Positions 21,136-34,464 of a stretch of DNA of 64,000 bases are shown piece after piece. The position numbers and the translations under genes are program-made. The first letter of the stretch is position 1. Each line of letters begins with the position of its first letter. Below the pieces are notes generated by a model, which was not told the DNA's origin, ran no database searches, and saw only the letters and a program-made list of their open reading frames with translations. Source of the stretch: Alectoria sarmentosa (lineage: Eukaryota > Ascomycota > Lecanoromycetes > Lecanorales > Parmeliaceae); NCBI GenBank assembly GCA_009733775.1, contig WOGZ01000006.1, positions 248,001 through 312,000 on the forward strand, given 5' to 3'.

Positions 21136-22958
21136 GGGCTGCGAGGTCCCTGTGCAAAAGCCCAATTTTCTGATGCCCATGCAGTAGTGATAAGGCCAGA
21201 GATGCTGTTAGGGTAAACAATCAGTAGTGGACGAGATGTATAGAGTGGGAGGGAAGACGAATGACTGCAACGATGATGCTGCTACGAAGTTTTGAGAACG
21301 GGCTTGCAACCGGCTTGGGGTGTACATTGTCGAGTGGTATTTGCGTAACTATCGACCCGCTTCGTGCTTTCCAAGTGGAGCAGCTTATGAGGAGAGTCGG
21401 CGTACGTAAATCTCATGAAGCTCAAGTTTTTTTCAAAGCTGCTGTGTCCAAACCTGCTCATCAAAGAGGACTACGAGGAAGGTGTCAAAGCAACCAGCTT
21501 GACCAAAGACGATCAAGAGCAACGTGTATTTGACGCCGATTGAAATCGTAACCTATGCCATAACCAGCTCGACGCTGGCTTGGCCCAACAAACGCAACCT
21601 TACGGTAACCGACAAGACACACTTAGCATGGCTCAGACTCTACTCAGTGATGCTCCCTCCGCTTTCACAGGATTGACATGGGCTGCCCCTGGATTTGTGG
21701 ATGAGACCACTTAAAACCTTTATCAATACAAATATCGACGAGGAAGGGCAGAAGGGCACCATGCTAGAGTAGGAGATGCGCATGAGAACGGCTGTTTCGC
21801 CGACATCCTCAAGCTCGCTATCAGCATGGAGCAACTCTGTACGGGATGTCGAGACCCATCAACTATCTTCCCATACTTTCATCACCCATTCGGCGCCATT
21901 CGCTGGTCCAACCTCAGCCATGTAATAGTCTCGGCTTTGAGTGCAAATCACGATCAGCTCAATGGCTTCATGGAAAGACGCCGCGAATCACTGGAGGAGA
22001 TCGGACTGCATATGAGCACTCTACATTCCGGCTCTTGGAAGAAGTGTATCAGGATTGGTGGTCTGTAGACAAAGAGCTCTCAAGCGGACGGTGTTGATGA
22101 AGGTCAAACTCCGCGGAGAAGAGTGACCGACGTTGCTCGATGCAAGGCGCCCAATTGTCCGCCCCCAAAATACCGGACTATTCGTCGGACTGGTCCATTG
22201 GACCGTCTGAGACGGACTGTGGACCTCGTGAATAGCCTCAGCTTGGACGATTTCAGGCCTTTAGACGGACTAGTCGGACTATCGGGCACCTAGGCTTGAT
22301 GGCATCGTCTTCGAGGGCAAAGATCTGCCTTCCGAACTTGCTGCTGGATGACCACACATGACAAGAGGAAAATTGCGGTAAGGACTAGGCCAGAAGAAGT
22401 TTAATAACCGCTCGAAAGTACAACGGCCGCTCATTGCTGCAAAGCCTTGATTTTTCTCGCAGACGTTTAGCTACATCATTCATTTTGCACCTGATCTCTC
22501 CAAGATCCTTGTATCTGATATACAAAAGCAACAATTGCAGACTCGCATAGCATCGCTATCATACTTTCACTGAGCCAGGAACCCATCATACTCATAGTTC
22601 CATAGAGCTTGATCTCATATGTGTCGATCAATAGCTTCTCACAGGTTGCAGGAACCTTTCCAGGTCCTGGTGGCCTTTCTAGTCCGGAGGTACACTGATA
22701 CGAGATCGTATTTGTGCAAGATATCTGCCATGAAGCCATTGTGTGACCAGTATCTTTCAAATAGAAGCAAACGCCCGTTGAAATGAACGAACAATAAAAA
22801 CGACGCTCCTAATTGCGCAAACAAATTTTAGCGAGATTGGGTCCCTTGGGATCAATCTACGCTCGTTCGCAACCGATCCGTTTCCTGTTCAGGAAAAAAT
22901 GAAAAGACGTTCGAAACGTCGAACAATTGTGAAGCAACACGGCAAGCAACACGATACC
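21136..22958. other. Intergenic region with a CGGACT-rich patch
   Basis: No supported gene. Between about 22171 and 22286 the hexamer CGGACT occurs five times, with a short palindrome (CCGTCTGAGACGG) in the middle. Remaining frames are short and patternless. Confidence 0.5.
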
Positions 22959-24560
22959 TCATTCATTTCCCAACAACACTTCCACAAAATCATCCAACTC
23001 CACTATGTTAAACCTCTCCCCCCACTTCTGCCTGAAGTCTTTCCTCTTGTAAGCCCCACTGGTGTTGTGCTTAAAGCTCGCTAGTTCAATCTTCCACCCT
23101 TTCCCCAAAGCCCTCTCTACCATTTTCAAAAAGCCCCCAGAGTACTCAGCCTCAGCTGCATCTCCGGTAGCAAGCACCATCGTCGACGGTTCTTCGGCGT
23201 CAACAACACTCTCCATCATTTTCAGATGCAGAATTTCATCGACTGCCTGCTCCACCCACTTCTCCGGTGCATACTGCACTGCAGCGGTCGTTTCTGAGCC
23301 GCTGCCTGTGCCTGATTGCCCTCCTCCAGGGCCACTATTCCCATTCGAGTTCGAATATCTCTTCTGGCGAGGAGTCATTTCCTTCGCTTTGTGTACTCTA
23401 TCTAGTATGTTCGTTTCGTAACCGATCTGTTTAGCTTCCAGCATAGCTGGAAAATTGTCGGAGCCCACGACAATGCGTTTGGCGGTGGGGCGGCCGCGTT
23501 CAAGAATTAGGGAGAGATTGTGGAAGGAGAGGGGTTGGCGGCGGATACGCTGGGAGATTGGTTGGCCGCGTGACAGTTTGAGGGCGTCATGGAAGCCTAT
23601 CATTATCTGTTCAAATGTTTGTCAGCGGGGAGACGATGGCAGATCGGAGTGGTTGCAGCGTACATTTGATGCGTCAACAAAGACATGGATGCCTTCTACA
23701 ATGGCATCTGTACTGTTGGCCACAATTTGTGTGAACGATAAATTGCTGAGATACTGTCTATCGTCTATAAATTTCTCGTTGAGCATTGACATCAATTTCT
23801 TCTTCTTCGTTGCTGCAACTTCAAGCGGGCTTTCCCTGACGGGCTTCAAGATCTGTATGGTTTGTTTGGGGGATGGCGAAGCGGCGCTAGGCAAGGCTCC
23901 TGCACTATCAGTATCCAAATTCCTGAAAGGCTTTCCAGACCGCAGGCGGCCAGTGCCAGCCTTGGGAGGAGGAGTCCCGTGGAGGAATTGATAAACGACA
24001 GCGCTCCTGTCTGATATTTTCAGCTCTTGCACCTCTTTCTCTGACTCATCTTCACTGCCACTAGGGAGGGTTTTCCTATTTGTGAGCTCTGCAACCAAGG
24101 CTTCTTGCTCCTCGTGTCTCTGCTTTCTCCGCACTTTCTTTCTTTGCTGCTTGGTCAATTTCGACAAGTCTGGAATGCCGTTATTCTCGTCGTTGTCGGC
24201 GAGATTCGCGTACTCGAGATCATCCTGCCATCTCACTGCTTTTGGAATACGCTGTTCGCTGGCAGCCTGTCCATCCCAGACATCGATCAAGCTGGGCAAA
24301 GATCCAGTCGTAATAGTGGGGGCTGGGAGATCTAGAGGCTGGCCAAGAAATTGCCAGATCTTGTCAAAATCTCCAAGTTGCGTCTCTTGCTCGTGCACTT
24401 CGTCTGCAGACGTATTGGTTGCTTGTTCTGGCGCATTGGAGCCTGTGTCACTGAAGCTTGTCTTCTGATGTGCATATTCTCCACCGCTGATGGAAAGGGA
24501 ATGGATGAGATTGAAGACGGGTCCAAAGTCCCAATCATCCTCCCCTGGTCTTGAAACCAT
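22959..24560 (-). CDS. NYN (PIN-like) domain protein, putative ribonuclease
   Basis: Exons in coding order are 24560-23664 and 23606-22959, with a 57-bp intron (GTACGC...AACAG) lying inside the NYN domain; 514 residues. The first 280 residues are mostly polar and disordered, with a basic patch (KLTKQQRKKVRRKQRHEE). The domain starts at about residue 292 with HVFVDASNIMIGF, the usual first acidic strand of NYN folds. RIVVGSDNF and a later MVLATGDAAEAEYSGGF follow (the second acidic cluster), then the closing LASFKHNTSGAYKRKDF and VELDDFVEVLL. NYN proteins are PIN-like, metal-dependent RNases acting on structured or non-coding RNA. The start at 24560 follows an in-frame stop. A different upstream frame (to 24811) also looks partly coding, so a further 5' exon is possible. 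Confidence 0.75.
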
Positions 24561-27500
24561 TCGAGGTCACCAGGGAGCAATACAGCTTCCCACTCTGTAG
24601 GGCCAAGCGCAGTGATTTCTCTCGACCTGGGGGCAAACTTCAGATCCGTGTGCGTACTCGAAGAGGAATTGACAAGGTCATGTGCGCGGGCGACTCTTTC
24701 ATCCAGGTCTTTGTTGACATGTTGGTGTTTTTGATCTGCTCTTACTGAAAATACGTGAGAGAGGTGCGCTTCTTGTACTGGAGCGATTGTTGTACTGCTC
24801 ACGCTGCACACTCAGTGCGGAATTGTTCCATCTGAAGCTGGTTTGCTCCGTATTCGTATAGTACGGCAGTTCATATATCACCTGTAGCAGATATCGACCT
24901 CTCTCGTTTACGAGTAGGCCAGCTCGCTCAGACTGTTGTTCAAGGAAGGCAAGAACAATTGAGATCACGCAATCCAAGTCTTCGTCGTGTCTCTGCAGGG
25001 GTTGTCTCCCATGATGTTTCTATCTTTCTGCTGTGGACCGTTTTCGTGCAAGTCAACAATCGGAGCAAGACCAGCGTTTCAACGTACGAGTAATCCTTGA
25101 TTAGTCTCTGGGCACCAAAATGTCTTGGTGTACCCTTGTATCTTCATATCTCTTTGCAGCTTTCCTCCTGTGACATACAATGCCCTCTAATATTCTCACG
25201 GAGATCACTGCGCGCGCCTCATTCGACGCTGTCATCGAAGTCGTGTGGGCCGCCCAATCTGAGCCCAACAGTGCAGTGTTTCTAATTTCCTGCCCGTCCT
25301 AGACCCCAAGAATGCAACACGGCTATTCAGGGTTCTAAGGATTGTCTAAGGGCGCCTCAATGCAGCACGCCTTCCAGTCATTGGTTTCCGGTCCAAGACG
25401 ATGCATCTCATCAGATTGTGGGGTAACGCAATATCAGGTTGCTCAAGACCCTTCTCACCATGTATGCTTATCGTCGCAGATGGAGACTACCTGGTAGCCT
25501 GAAGGAGAGGCTTGAGAGTCATTCATTCACCACACGTTCGAGCTACAGCATTACCTTCCTACTAGACCATATACTGGTACGCTCTGTTTATGTCCTTTAC
25601 AGCTTCAGACTGGTATACATGACTTCTTCTCTATGGTCGTGCACTTGATGTTTGTTCTCCCAAGCCACGCCGGCTATCCGCAAGATGCTCACGTCATAAG
25701 GTGTCCTTTTCTTTTCTCATTTTTCTTTAATAAGTATTCTTTTTCTGCACATATTTTTGCGCCTTGATAAACCCAAAACTTATGATTCGACATAGCAAAA
25801 TAATAGGGCTATCAGGGTTGGATGGAGGCTATCGAAACCGGAAAGCGTCTCTACGAGCAATTTGGCTATCTCGTACTAATCAAAACTGCATATAACAGCC
25901 CGACGAGAAATCTGACTGTTCATCTCAAAGATTCCAGAATAGAGAGCTGTTTTTTGGCAGTGAACACAGCATCTCTTCACTAAAGTACAACACTAAGACT
26001 CAGGTCTTTTCCACTTTTTGACACTTGTGATGTTACCAACCAGGATAAGATGGCTATTCATCCCAAAGATTCCTGAGTAATGAATTCTTGAATCAGGGAA
26101 AACAAATTCTCATCTCTCAAATTGATAGTCATTCCAGAATGTTTCCCTTGCAACCGTCAATCTTTCTGGCAACACACAGGCTGTTGAGGCACGGAAAAGT
26201 TGGAATTGCCTCTCTATGCATGATTTCTTGCGACAGTCTCTGACCTAAATTACCTATCATGCCCGTGCGGCCGAGAAGATTAGTTTCTTGGCAGTCCAGC
26301 GTGTCCATACCCGCAACGATAATTGAATCATTGGATCATTTACTGAGGGTACCAGGTCCATGGATTGGTGGGTCCTTGAGTGCCAAGAAGATGGCTGCAC
26401 GAGTAAACTAGAAGAGAGGCATCTGAATATTCTACATTCTTTCGCCTTACTATGCCCCCAATCGAATGCCAGATGCTAAAATATTTGTCTCAGTGAAATG
26501 AAGCCCTACGGATCCTCCATGTTCATTGGCGCTCGCAGACAACTGCTCAACATTTCAAGCGAAATGTAACATGTATTAATACTGTTTAACGTACAGCATA
26601 CCTATTGAATACTCGTCCATTCAAGAGCCATGTTACGACGAGTTCAATGCAAGCATCCGCTGGCTGTGCCGACAAATCTTTTTTTTCTTTGGCGGTGGGA
26701 GTCACTGACCCTGTCATTTGCTCGCTCCTTATTAGCTTGACATTTTCGCTTCTTTTCTTCGAATTCTTAATAAAAAGGAGACTGTTCCGCAAGCGTATCC
26801 TTTCACTCCCCTTAATGAGTCAATCCGGTCTAACATGGCTCTCGAGCAAGAGACGCACAGCTTGAACACCTTCAGCTCCAATGGCGCAAACAGCCGCGCC
26901 TGCACCGCCAACCCTGCCGACATGGATGCGGATCGCGCTGTTCTGTTCTGTTGAGACTCAAAAAAAAACCCCAGATTCGAGGGTTAGAGGAAATTTAGCT
27001 GTCGAGACCCAGGAACAGCACTAACCGATAAGGTGGCAAGGAACACTCTTCTGTTTGGGACCATTACGATCTTGCATGGGACTAAACACCATCTTCAGCC
27101 CGTACTGCATTCATAGAGGTTCTCATCCTTTTACTCCGTATCCTAGCTTTTGTCGCCACCCTTGTGCCGGTTGCGTGGCCGAGTCCGCATGTAACATTGA
27201 ACAGAGTCTTCACTACCATTTTTGAACGAAGGTGGTTGCAGCACAAAGACACTGGCCGTTTCCATCGGAGTCAATGGCACTGCAGCCTCGTTCCTTGGTT
27301 TGTGTTCACCGTGTCAATTTTATGTCAGGCTAACTTAAGGTTGACGAACTGATGGTACCGTACATGTAGGCCCCTCCCCCCTTCTTGAGCCGAATCCTAC
27401 AGAGCTGATCCGAATCCTGCAGATGTCGGAGGAGGTTCAAGATGCAGCCATCAACTTTTCACGTGCCATGGTAGCCAGTGTCACCATCAACGGTGCACTT

Positions 27501-29739
27501 AGGTTCGGGATACCCCTGGCTCTACTGTTCTGCGACGTGAGCATTGATTTCATATGGAACGACCAAATTCCCGGCCATCAAGATTTTGGCTTGGGCAACG
27601 CAATCGACGACTGTAGCGATCCTCTTTCTCACGCTGATGGCCGTACTCACATTCAGCATAAGTCTTAGATCTCTACCTGCCTCTTCAAGAACGATGTGTT
27701 CCTTTGCCAGAGATTGAGATCTTCCATACTGGACGAAATTGAAGCCCGCGATGATACTCGGACGATGTTCCCCTGGAATGCATTCGCCACCTCATTCTGT
27801 ATCGCTACCCTCCCAGGCTTGAATAATGCTAGGCCTGAATAATGTTGGGAGCACGGAGGTCTCCAACGGCCTCCTTCTGTTGCAGCAACTCGAGGCTTTG
27901 TTTGCTTCGTATCTCATGGCCGCCCGCCTTCTGCTTTATCATCGCACACGGGGAAATACATATGATGATAGGCGAATTCGGTACTCAGCATTTCTGGAGA
28001 TACTTTCATGGGGCCCATGGCGTGCCCCCCCCAGCATATTCGGCATTCTCCCCACAGTTTTGGCCTGCGACTACCTCATCATTCTGCGTTTCTTTAGACT
28101 TTGGCCAAGTTTATCGTCACGGACAGCGGAAACAATGAAATACACCTCTCTGATAACTGGTGCTGTGGGTTTTTTTTAAAAGCACTCTGCATCATGTCCT
28201 TCGGGCCAGGAGGACACATCAAGGCCCAAATATCGAGACGGGGCTCCGAGATGCCAAAAGTCTCGCATCTATCCACCCTGGAGCAAATATAGGGGCAGTG
28301 GAAACGGCGATGTGATATGACTTGATTTTTGTAACTGGCCGTGAATGCTGCTTGCGAGATTGCTATTGGCTGCCGAGACCCTACGTGCTTGGCAAACCCC
28401 GTAGGCAATGATATCTATCGGATTAACCTCTACATCTGGTCTTGACTCCCCATCAGTACGCTAATAGCCGGTTGGTAGACTGGACCATGACAAATCACTT
28501 GTGACCTGAATTTCCCTTGGGATGTACGCCATCTGCTGTCTTTGCCTACCCCGCGCAGTAAGCTCCTACCAAACGTAGAGAGCATACAATCTGACTTCCG
28601 TATTTTTGACGGTTTGGTCCCTTGGTTTTAGCCCCTGGGCAGAGCAAGCATGTCGCTACGGGGCAAGGGTATACGAACGTCTTCGAGCCGGACGCAACAG
28701 CAACCTATACGCCACACGGTCCAAGCAAACTTTTGACCCGCACTTTGATATCCTCAACGTGGGAACAAACCTCTCTTGTCAGCATCAGGTCCAAATAATT
28801 CGAAGGCATCAAACAATCTTCTGCGAATTTGCGGAAAATCGGAACCGACTGCCTGAACGGTGTCTTAAAAATCCAATTCAACAGAGACAGTGTCTCGAGG
28901 CAATGAGTATCTTCGGCATGCTCGATCTCTTCTCGGGATTCCTCTTGAGTGCCCTGTCGAGGTCTCAGCATTACTCCCACGGATGGGCGAGTAAGCGCGT
29001 TGACGTATCCAACTGATGTATTTTCGCAAGGGGAAGATTTAACTTTACCATGGCTCAGATCAGTAAGCCAAGTCTCCGACGGCCCTGTATTCTTTGCTGT
29101 GCCTAACTATCCCCCCCCTGGTTCTGAAAAAGCACCGGCCCAAGAATCATACTGACATCGTCTGACTGAAGGTTTTGCAGAATCGGAAGGTTGAGGTACT
29201 TTCTGCCATGTCTTTCTCTTCGATCCCGGCATAAGTTCTATCGGGGGGAAGTCAGGTAGGCAACGCCTGGTCCGATGGCCCCCGTGATTTTTGAAAAGTG
29301 GTCATCCTTGATCAGCTTGGATTCGGTTGCATGCTGATCATAAGGCCACTGCTTATTACCAATGCACAGATAACCAAGCAGATGATGGGCCGATACTACG
29401 CGGTCTCATGAACAAGGTGGCCAAATCCAAAGGAAGCATACGGCAAAGGTCAGGGCGGTTGGAAGGAAGTAGAGAACAGAAGGTCAGGGACGAGACCCCC
29501 AGAACGAGCTTGAAATTTAACGGAAGAAATGATGCGTAGTCTGTCGTCAGAAGAGACTGTGACACGGTCAGAACTAAGGGAGCGATGCGTAATTACCGAC
29601 GTGATGGTCTCATCTGCTCTTAGATCGATGACATGAAGCCTTTCTTGCCCGACTAGTGTATACTCTTTGAAAAAACCATTTGGCAGTCGAGCTATGAGCT
29701 GGCTTGGTACGAGGACGAAGAAACACCTACCACTATCCG
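24561..29739. other. Five-kilobase gene-poor region
   Basis: No gene could be supported in about 5.2 kb. Base composition shifts along it, with an AT-richer part at about 25680-26600. Some frames near 27423-28180 are hydrophobic and coding-like but are interrupted and match nothing I know; they may be remains of a decayed gene. A 16-bp near-duplication (AGGCTTGAATAATGCT / AGGCCTGAATAATGTT) lies at 27814-27845. No LTRs, terminal inverted repeats or transposase frame were seen. Confidence 0.5.
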
Positions 29740-31617
29740 CTAAATAACATAACGGAACTTGGGGCCATAGTCTTCAACTGCAACAGCAGCGCCTCGATAA
29801 GTCTCCCTTCCTTCCCCTGATTTGTTGTTGTATCTCTGGTCAAGCTTTCTGTTCTCCCACACCAAAAGGACTCGCAGCGCGAAGGCCATTACCGCAGCGA
29901 AGAACATGAATGCGGCACAGATACTCATTCCCTTGACATATCGTGGACCCTCCGCAGTAGGGTAGAGTCTCGTGCCCAGAATTGGTCCACACTGTCCGAT
30001 GACGTTGATTATGACAAGCCCAGCTCCACGGCGATTATCGCTGCCTTGGTTGTCTAGAATGTTCGAGTCAACGTTGATCTCCCAGCCTTGCATGAAAAAC
30101 GGAAGAATAAATGAAAGGAGAGGGGGGGAAGACGTACTGAGAGTCCATGCCAGAGTGTTAGGAATGGTAGAGAAAACGCCGGCAGCAGCCAAGTAGACGG
30201 CGAAGTATCGGACTCCTACCGTGGTGACCGTTGCAAGGACAATGTAGCCAATTCCACCTACAAGAGACGTGGTTATGAGGACCAAGCCCCTCTGCTGTGT
30301 CCTATCCGCAATGAAAGTTGTAATGTTGGCAAACAGGTAAGCGGCGAAGTATGGCGGAGCTGAGAGGCCCTGGGCGTTGATACTACTGTATCCCATCTTG
30401 GCTAGGATGGTGGGAAGGTAGACCGGCAAGCTCGCATAGCTCACGTTGACGCTGAAATACATCAACTTCACAGAGCGTTAGCTCTACTTGATATACAGCA
30501 AAAAAGACCAGACAAGTATTTGGAACCAGGCACATCGATACGTACACCATAGCACCACGCTTTCGCGTCATGCAATGTCTGAGCAAGTTCCTTTAGGCTC
30601 ACCCCTCCAATCCTCTCGCTTTTACCCGTCTGTCGAACGGCCCGAGACTTAGCAATGGCTTTCTCTTCCACATTGAGGAATCTCGCATTGTCTGGGGAAT
30701 CCGGTATGAGAAAGAAGGCTATTGGGGCGAGAAGGATGGTCGGAAGACCCTCAACCAGAAAGAGGAGCCTCCAGTTACTGAGCGAAGAGTGACCGCTCGT
30801 GATTCCGTACGCGAGAGCCCCAGCGAATGTGGATGCGAGGGGAGCCGCTGAAGCGAACATACCGCACCTGAAACCGACTTCATGCCTTAGATAGAAGAAC
30901 GATAGTAGGTAAATGACACCAGGCCTAGGAGTCAGCCACCAGGGTTACTCAAACAGCACGAAAGCGCATTGCATGTTGACGGCCATATCGAAAGCCATGC
31001 TTACGCGTAGGCCGCTTCAAAAGCACCCAGGAAGAACCGAAGAGCCATAAGCCCGCTCCAATTGTGAACCGCAGATTGAAGAGTCGCCATGACGCCCCTA
31101 GCCGTGGGAAATTAGACCTCCTTCTTTCGCCCATGACAAATTCTAAGCTGGGGGGAGAGAGGGGGTGGAAGGGGGATAGCGTAGGGGAGAGGATCGCTCA
31201 CCAACAGAAGACGACGACGGCCGCTACTCTGTGAGGGGGAAAAATTTTCCAGCAAAGGAGGGAGAACTCGAAGACAACGTAGGTAATGTAGAATATTGTC
31301 AGCAGCCACTCATATCGATCTCCTACTAAGTGAAGGTCGCGTGTCATTCCGGCTAAGACGGCGTTGCCGATGTTGCTGCGGTCGAGAAAGGCAAGCATGT
31401 CTAGGAAAACGAGAACAAGGGTTGTGAGCTGCCCTCCAAGAAAAAAGGGGACTTGACGGCAGAAGTAGTTCTACTCACAAAGGACGAAAAAGAGCGGCAT
31501 CAAATTCCAGTCAAGCTTGCGGCGCACACGAGCCTCAGCCGCCTCATAGTATTCAATGGGACTTTGCAACTCAGCGGCTTTCTGCTCGTCAAAGCGGTTC
31601 GGGTCGAGGCTCGCCAT
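29740..31617 (-). CDS. Major facilitator transporter, anion:cation symporter (Dal5/allantoate permease-like) family
   Basis: Five exons in coding order (31617-31479, 31400-31202, 31097-31005, 30924-30546, 30465-29740) with four phase-consistent introns of 78-104 bp; 511 residues. The N-terminus has RRKLDWNLMPLFFVLYMLAFLDRSNIGNA, which is the ACS-family signature around TM1. A later segment gives GVIYLLSFFYLRHEVGFRCGMF (TM4 region), WRLLFLVEGLPTI (TM6) and FFLIPDSP before the central loop. TM7-12 follow from LMYFSVNVSYASLP. Members import organic anions such as allantoate, nicotinate, pantothenate or biotin precursors with protons. The substrate cannot be read from sequence alone. No disruption was seen. 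Confidence 0.88.
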
Positions 31618-32603
31618 CTCTGATGTGATTCAGTGTCGAGGGTCCTTCAGAGGGTGGATGACATGTCATGTGCGTCTCAGGATGTCGACCTTTTCACCTC
31701 TTGGAAGCAGGCACTGCCGAGGGAATCCGGAGGCAATGAATTATGGAAGAGCACTGCATGTGAAGGAGAAGAAAACAGTTTTTACTCGTTGCGCCGAAAG
31801 ATGAGTCCTGCCAAGACGCGAGGGTGGAGGTCTTCACTTAGGTAAGGACAAGGATTGCGATCCTCCGCTGAACAGCGGCTGATTGGCGAGTATCTAACGA
31901 CTAGAGCCACGGAATCATCCTTCGAGCATTATGGAATGTATCCAAGGCTAATGTGAAAGTCAAAACAATCGGACCAGTCCTCTGCAGAATTGCCTTGGAA
32001 GACGGCAGCTTTGACTCGCAACATGTATCAAGAACAACGCCTCACACCCACATTGACTTTTTCAAAGCAGTCGGATCCTTTTCTTGCACCAATTTGAGAT
32101 GCATCAATAGAAAACGGCCTCCCATCTTTGCAGTTTGCACGCAGACGTCCGTGCGCTAGCCTCTCTGAATTCCTCGCCGAGCAAAAGAGAGTCAGTGTGG
32201 CCTGGCAATAAGGGCAAATCAAGACCTTTCTCCTTATAGGTCGAGGTACTCGCACGATCATGATAGTAAAGAAGTTATAACAAACGCGGCTCAAGTATGC
32301 TCATTGATGTATACTGCGATGACCGTGCTATCCAGAAAGAACGTTGTGCTTACATGTTTACAAATGCAGTGTAGCGTTGGTGTCAAATAAGCTTTCGGGA
32401 CGTAACGACGGGCCGGCTCGCCATTGGAGCAAGGAGGCATTCCCGCAGTGCTTAAAGTAGAGGAAAAAACTTTCGTAGTCTTCTTAGGTCCGCACACAAT
32501 GGTATGCGTCTACAAATATGTACCAAATCGGCCGGATAGTGTGCCCCCGTCCAGTACCATGATCATCCCTGTACTTTGGGCAGAGTAGGACCTCGCATCA
32601 GCC
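31618..32603. other. Intergenic region, no supported gene
   Basis: Divergent promoter space between the transporter (minus) and the HAD phosphatase (plus). Only short frames without motifs. Confidence 0.6.
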
Positions 32604-33535
32604 ATGTCTGAGATCCAAACCAAAAATGCCACTTTCCCACCTGTCCGTGCCTGCATCTTCGACGTAGACGGCCTGTTGATCAACTCGGAAGACATCTACA
32701 CCGACATCTACAATAACATCCTCCACTCGTACGGCAAGCCCGACTTACCATGGAGCATCAAGGCAAAGCAGCAGAGCAGAGGCCGCCAGGTACACACATC
32801 CCCCATTCACACCCATCTCTGCCTTTCCGCCCAACTTCCAAGCTAACAGCCGGAAACCAGGGCATGCTCCAACTCCTCGATTGGGCCCAACTGCCGATTA
32901 CCTATGACGAATGGACCGCCAAAGTCAGCGCCCAATACGAGCTCTTCAAAATCTGCACCCCGCTCCCCGGCGTTTCCAAACTTCTCGTCAACCTCTCATC
33001 CAAGACCGCTCCGGCAATCCACTCCGCAATCGGCTCCTCCGCCACGAGCAAAACCTTCAAGATAAAAACCTCCCACCTGCCCAGCATCGGCTCTGCTTTT
33101 CCCCAGCAGTGTCGCGTCTTCGGCGATGACGCGGCGATGAGCGAGGCTAAAAAGAAGCCCATGCCGGATGTTTTCCTGTTGGCTCTTGGGAGGGTTAATG
33201 CGCTCTTGAAGGGTGGGGAGAGGGAGGTGAGGCCGGAGGAGTGTTTGGTTTTTGAGGATAGTGTTGCGGGGGTGGAGGCGGGGAGGAGGGCCGGTATGAG
33301 GGTGTGTTGGGTGCCGCACAAGGGATTACGGGAAGTGTGGAGAGGAAGGGAGGGGGTGGTGTTGGAGGGGAAGAGTGAGGAGGAGGACATGAGGACAGGT
33401 TTTGATGAGGAGCAGAAGGATAAGCAGCCCGAATTACGGAGCCACTTGTGGTCTGAAGATGGTTGGGCAGAGATGCTGATGTCTCTGGAGGAGTTTGACT
33501 ACGAACATTACGGTATAGGATTGAAACACAGTTGA
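32604..33535 (+). CDS. HAD-superfamily phosphatase (pseudouridine-5'-phosphatase/HDHD1-like)
   Basis: Exons are 32604-32789 and 32861-33535, with a 71-bp intron (CAG/GTACAC...ACCAG); 286 residues. Motif I is FDVDGLLINSED (nucleophile Asp20, acid/base Asp22). The cap domain follows (LQLLDWAQLP.TYDEW). Motif II is at SAIGSSATSKTF, motif III is a Lys in KKKPMPDVFLLAL, and motif IV is CLVFEDSVAGVEAG, after which comes AGMRVCWVPH. This order matches the fungal relatives of yeast YKL033W-A and human HDHD1, which remove phosphate from pseudouridine 5'-phosphate or sugar phosphates. A 30-residue acidic insert (KSEEEDMRTGFDEEQKD) near the C-terminus is unusual. The exact substrate is not known. Confidence 0.88.
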
Positions 33536-34464
33536 ACTTTGATGTGGCAATCCTTGCATTCAAGGCTCTCCTTGGAGGTTGGATGGCCGCTACCATTGAC
33601 CCTCCGGAGCAGAAAAGGAACCTCTGTCCCACTGGCCCTCGTCGATGCATCAGGATCGCATCAAAGGGATGATTGTGGCTCCACGAGTCTATGATATTCT
33701 CTATCAAGAGTGCTAGTCAGGAGAGCTTAGCCTGCCCCGGTAAATACAGGTAGGTATATTGGAATTCCTCACAGGGCTCGGAATACTGGCCAATCTGCTT
33801 GCCACGTTGTCAAGACTTCGCCAAGGCCTACCGCGCTTACGATGATGTGGTACCGTGATGCGCAACCACGGCCATTATTTGTACCATGGTGTGATACCGT
33901 TGTGTGGTAGTACCATCGTTTCTCCATAGACCTATGCTGGACCTCGCTGTCACCGTCATTCTGGCTTCTCGAGATGATTTGGCCCCGATTCTCTGTGGTT
34001 CAGGCTTGAGTATGGAATTCATTACTGGTGTGACCTGGAACCAAATTGGGGCTTAGAAAAGCATAGATGTATTGGACCCCAATCTGTAACAAGTTTCTAT
34101 CGAGGCCCTTGAGCTGAACACCCAAGACTGAATGTCTTGGCATAAGGGTCACGTGATTCACCTTAACGTGCTGCATTTTCTGACCGCCTTTTTCCTTTTA
34201 CTTCGAGTCGTGGCAAAATTTTGTTCTGCTCATGACGCCAAGAATGCTTCGTACAGGGCCACATTTTCAAAACGTAGGGTTATGGGGCTGATAACAGTGC
34301 TGTCTAGAACTTTTGGTGTAAATAAACCTGATTGACGGCAGATGATGACGGCAGCGCCCGACCCGTTTTGAACCTTATATCTGATAAACAAAATCCAAAT
34401 TGCCCCACCGAGTCAAACAGATTTCCTATGAGAACATCGTGTTAGAGATACCCGCTCATCAACC
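33536..34464. other. Intergenic region, no supported gene
   Basis: Contains a stretch of repeated GGTACC/ACCATGG/GGTAGTACC-like words near 33840-33920. No coding signal. Confidence 0.6.

Noticed and set aside
27423..28179. Possible membrane or transcription-factor gene
   Set aside because: Frames are interrupted, no motif is visible and no splice set restores one frame; mentioned only as possible decay.
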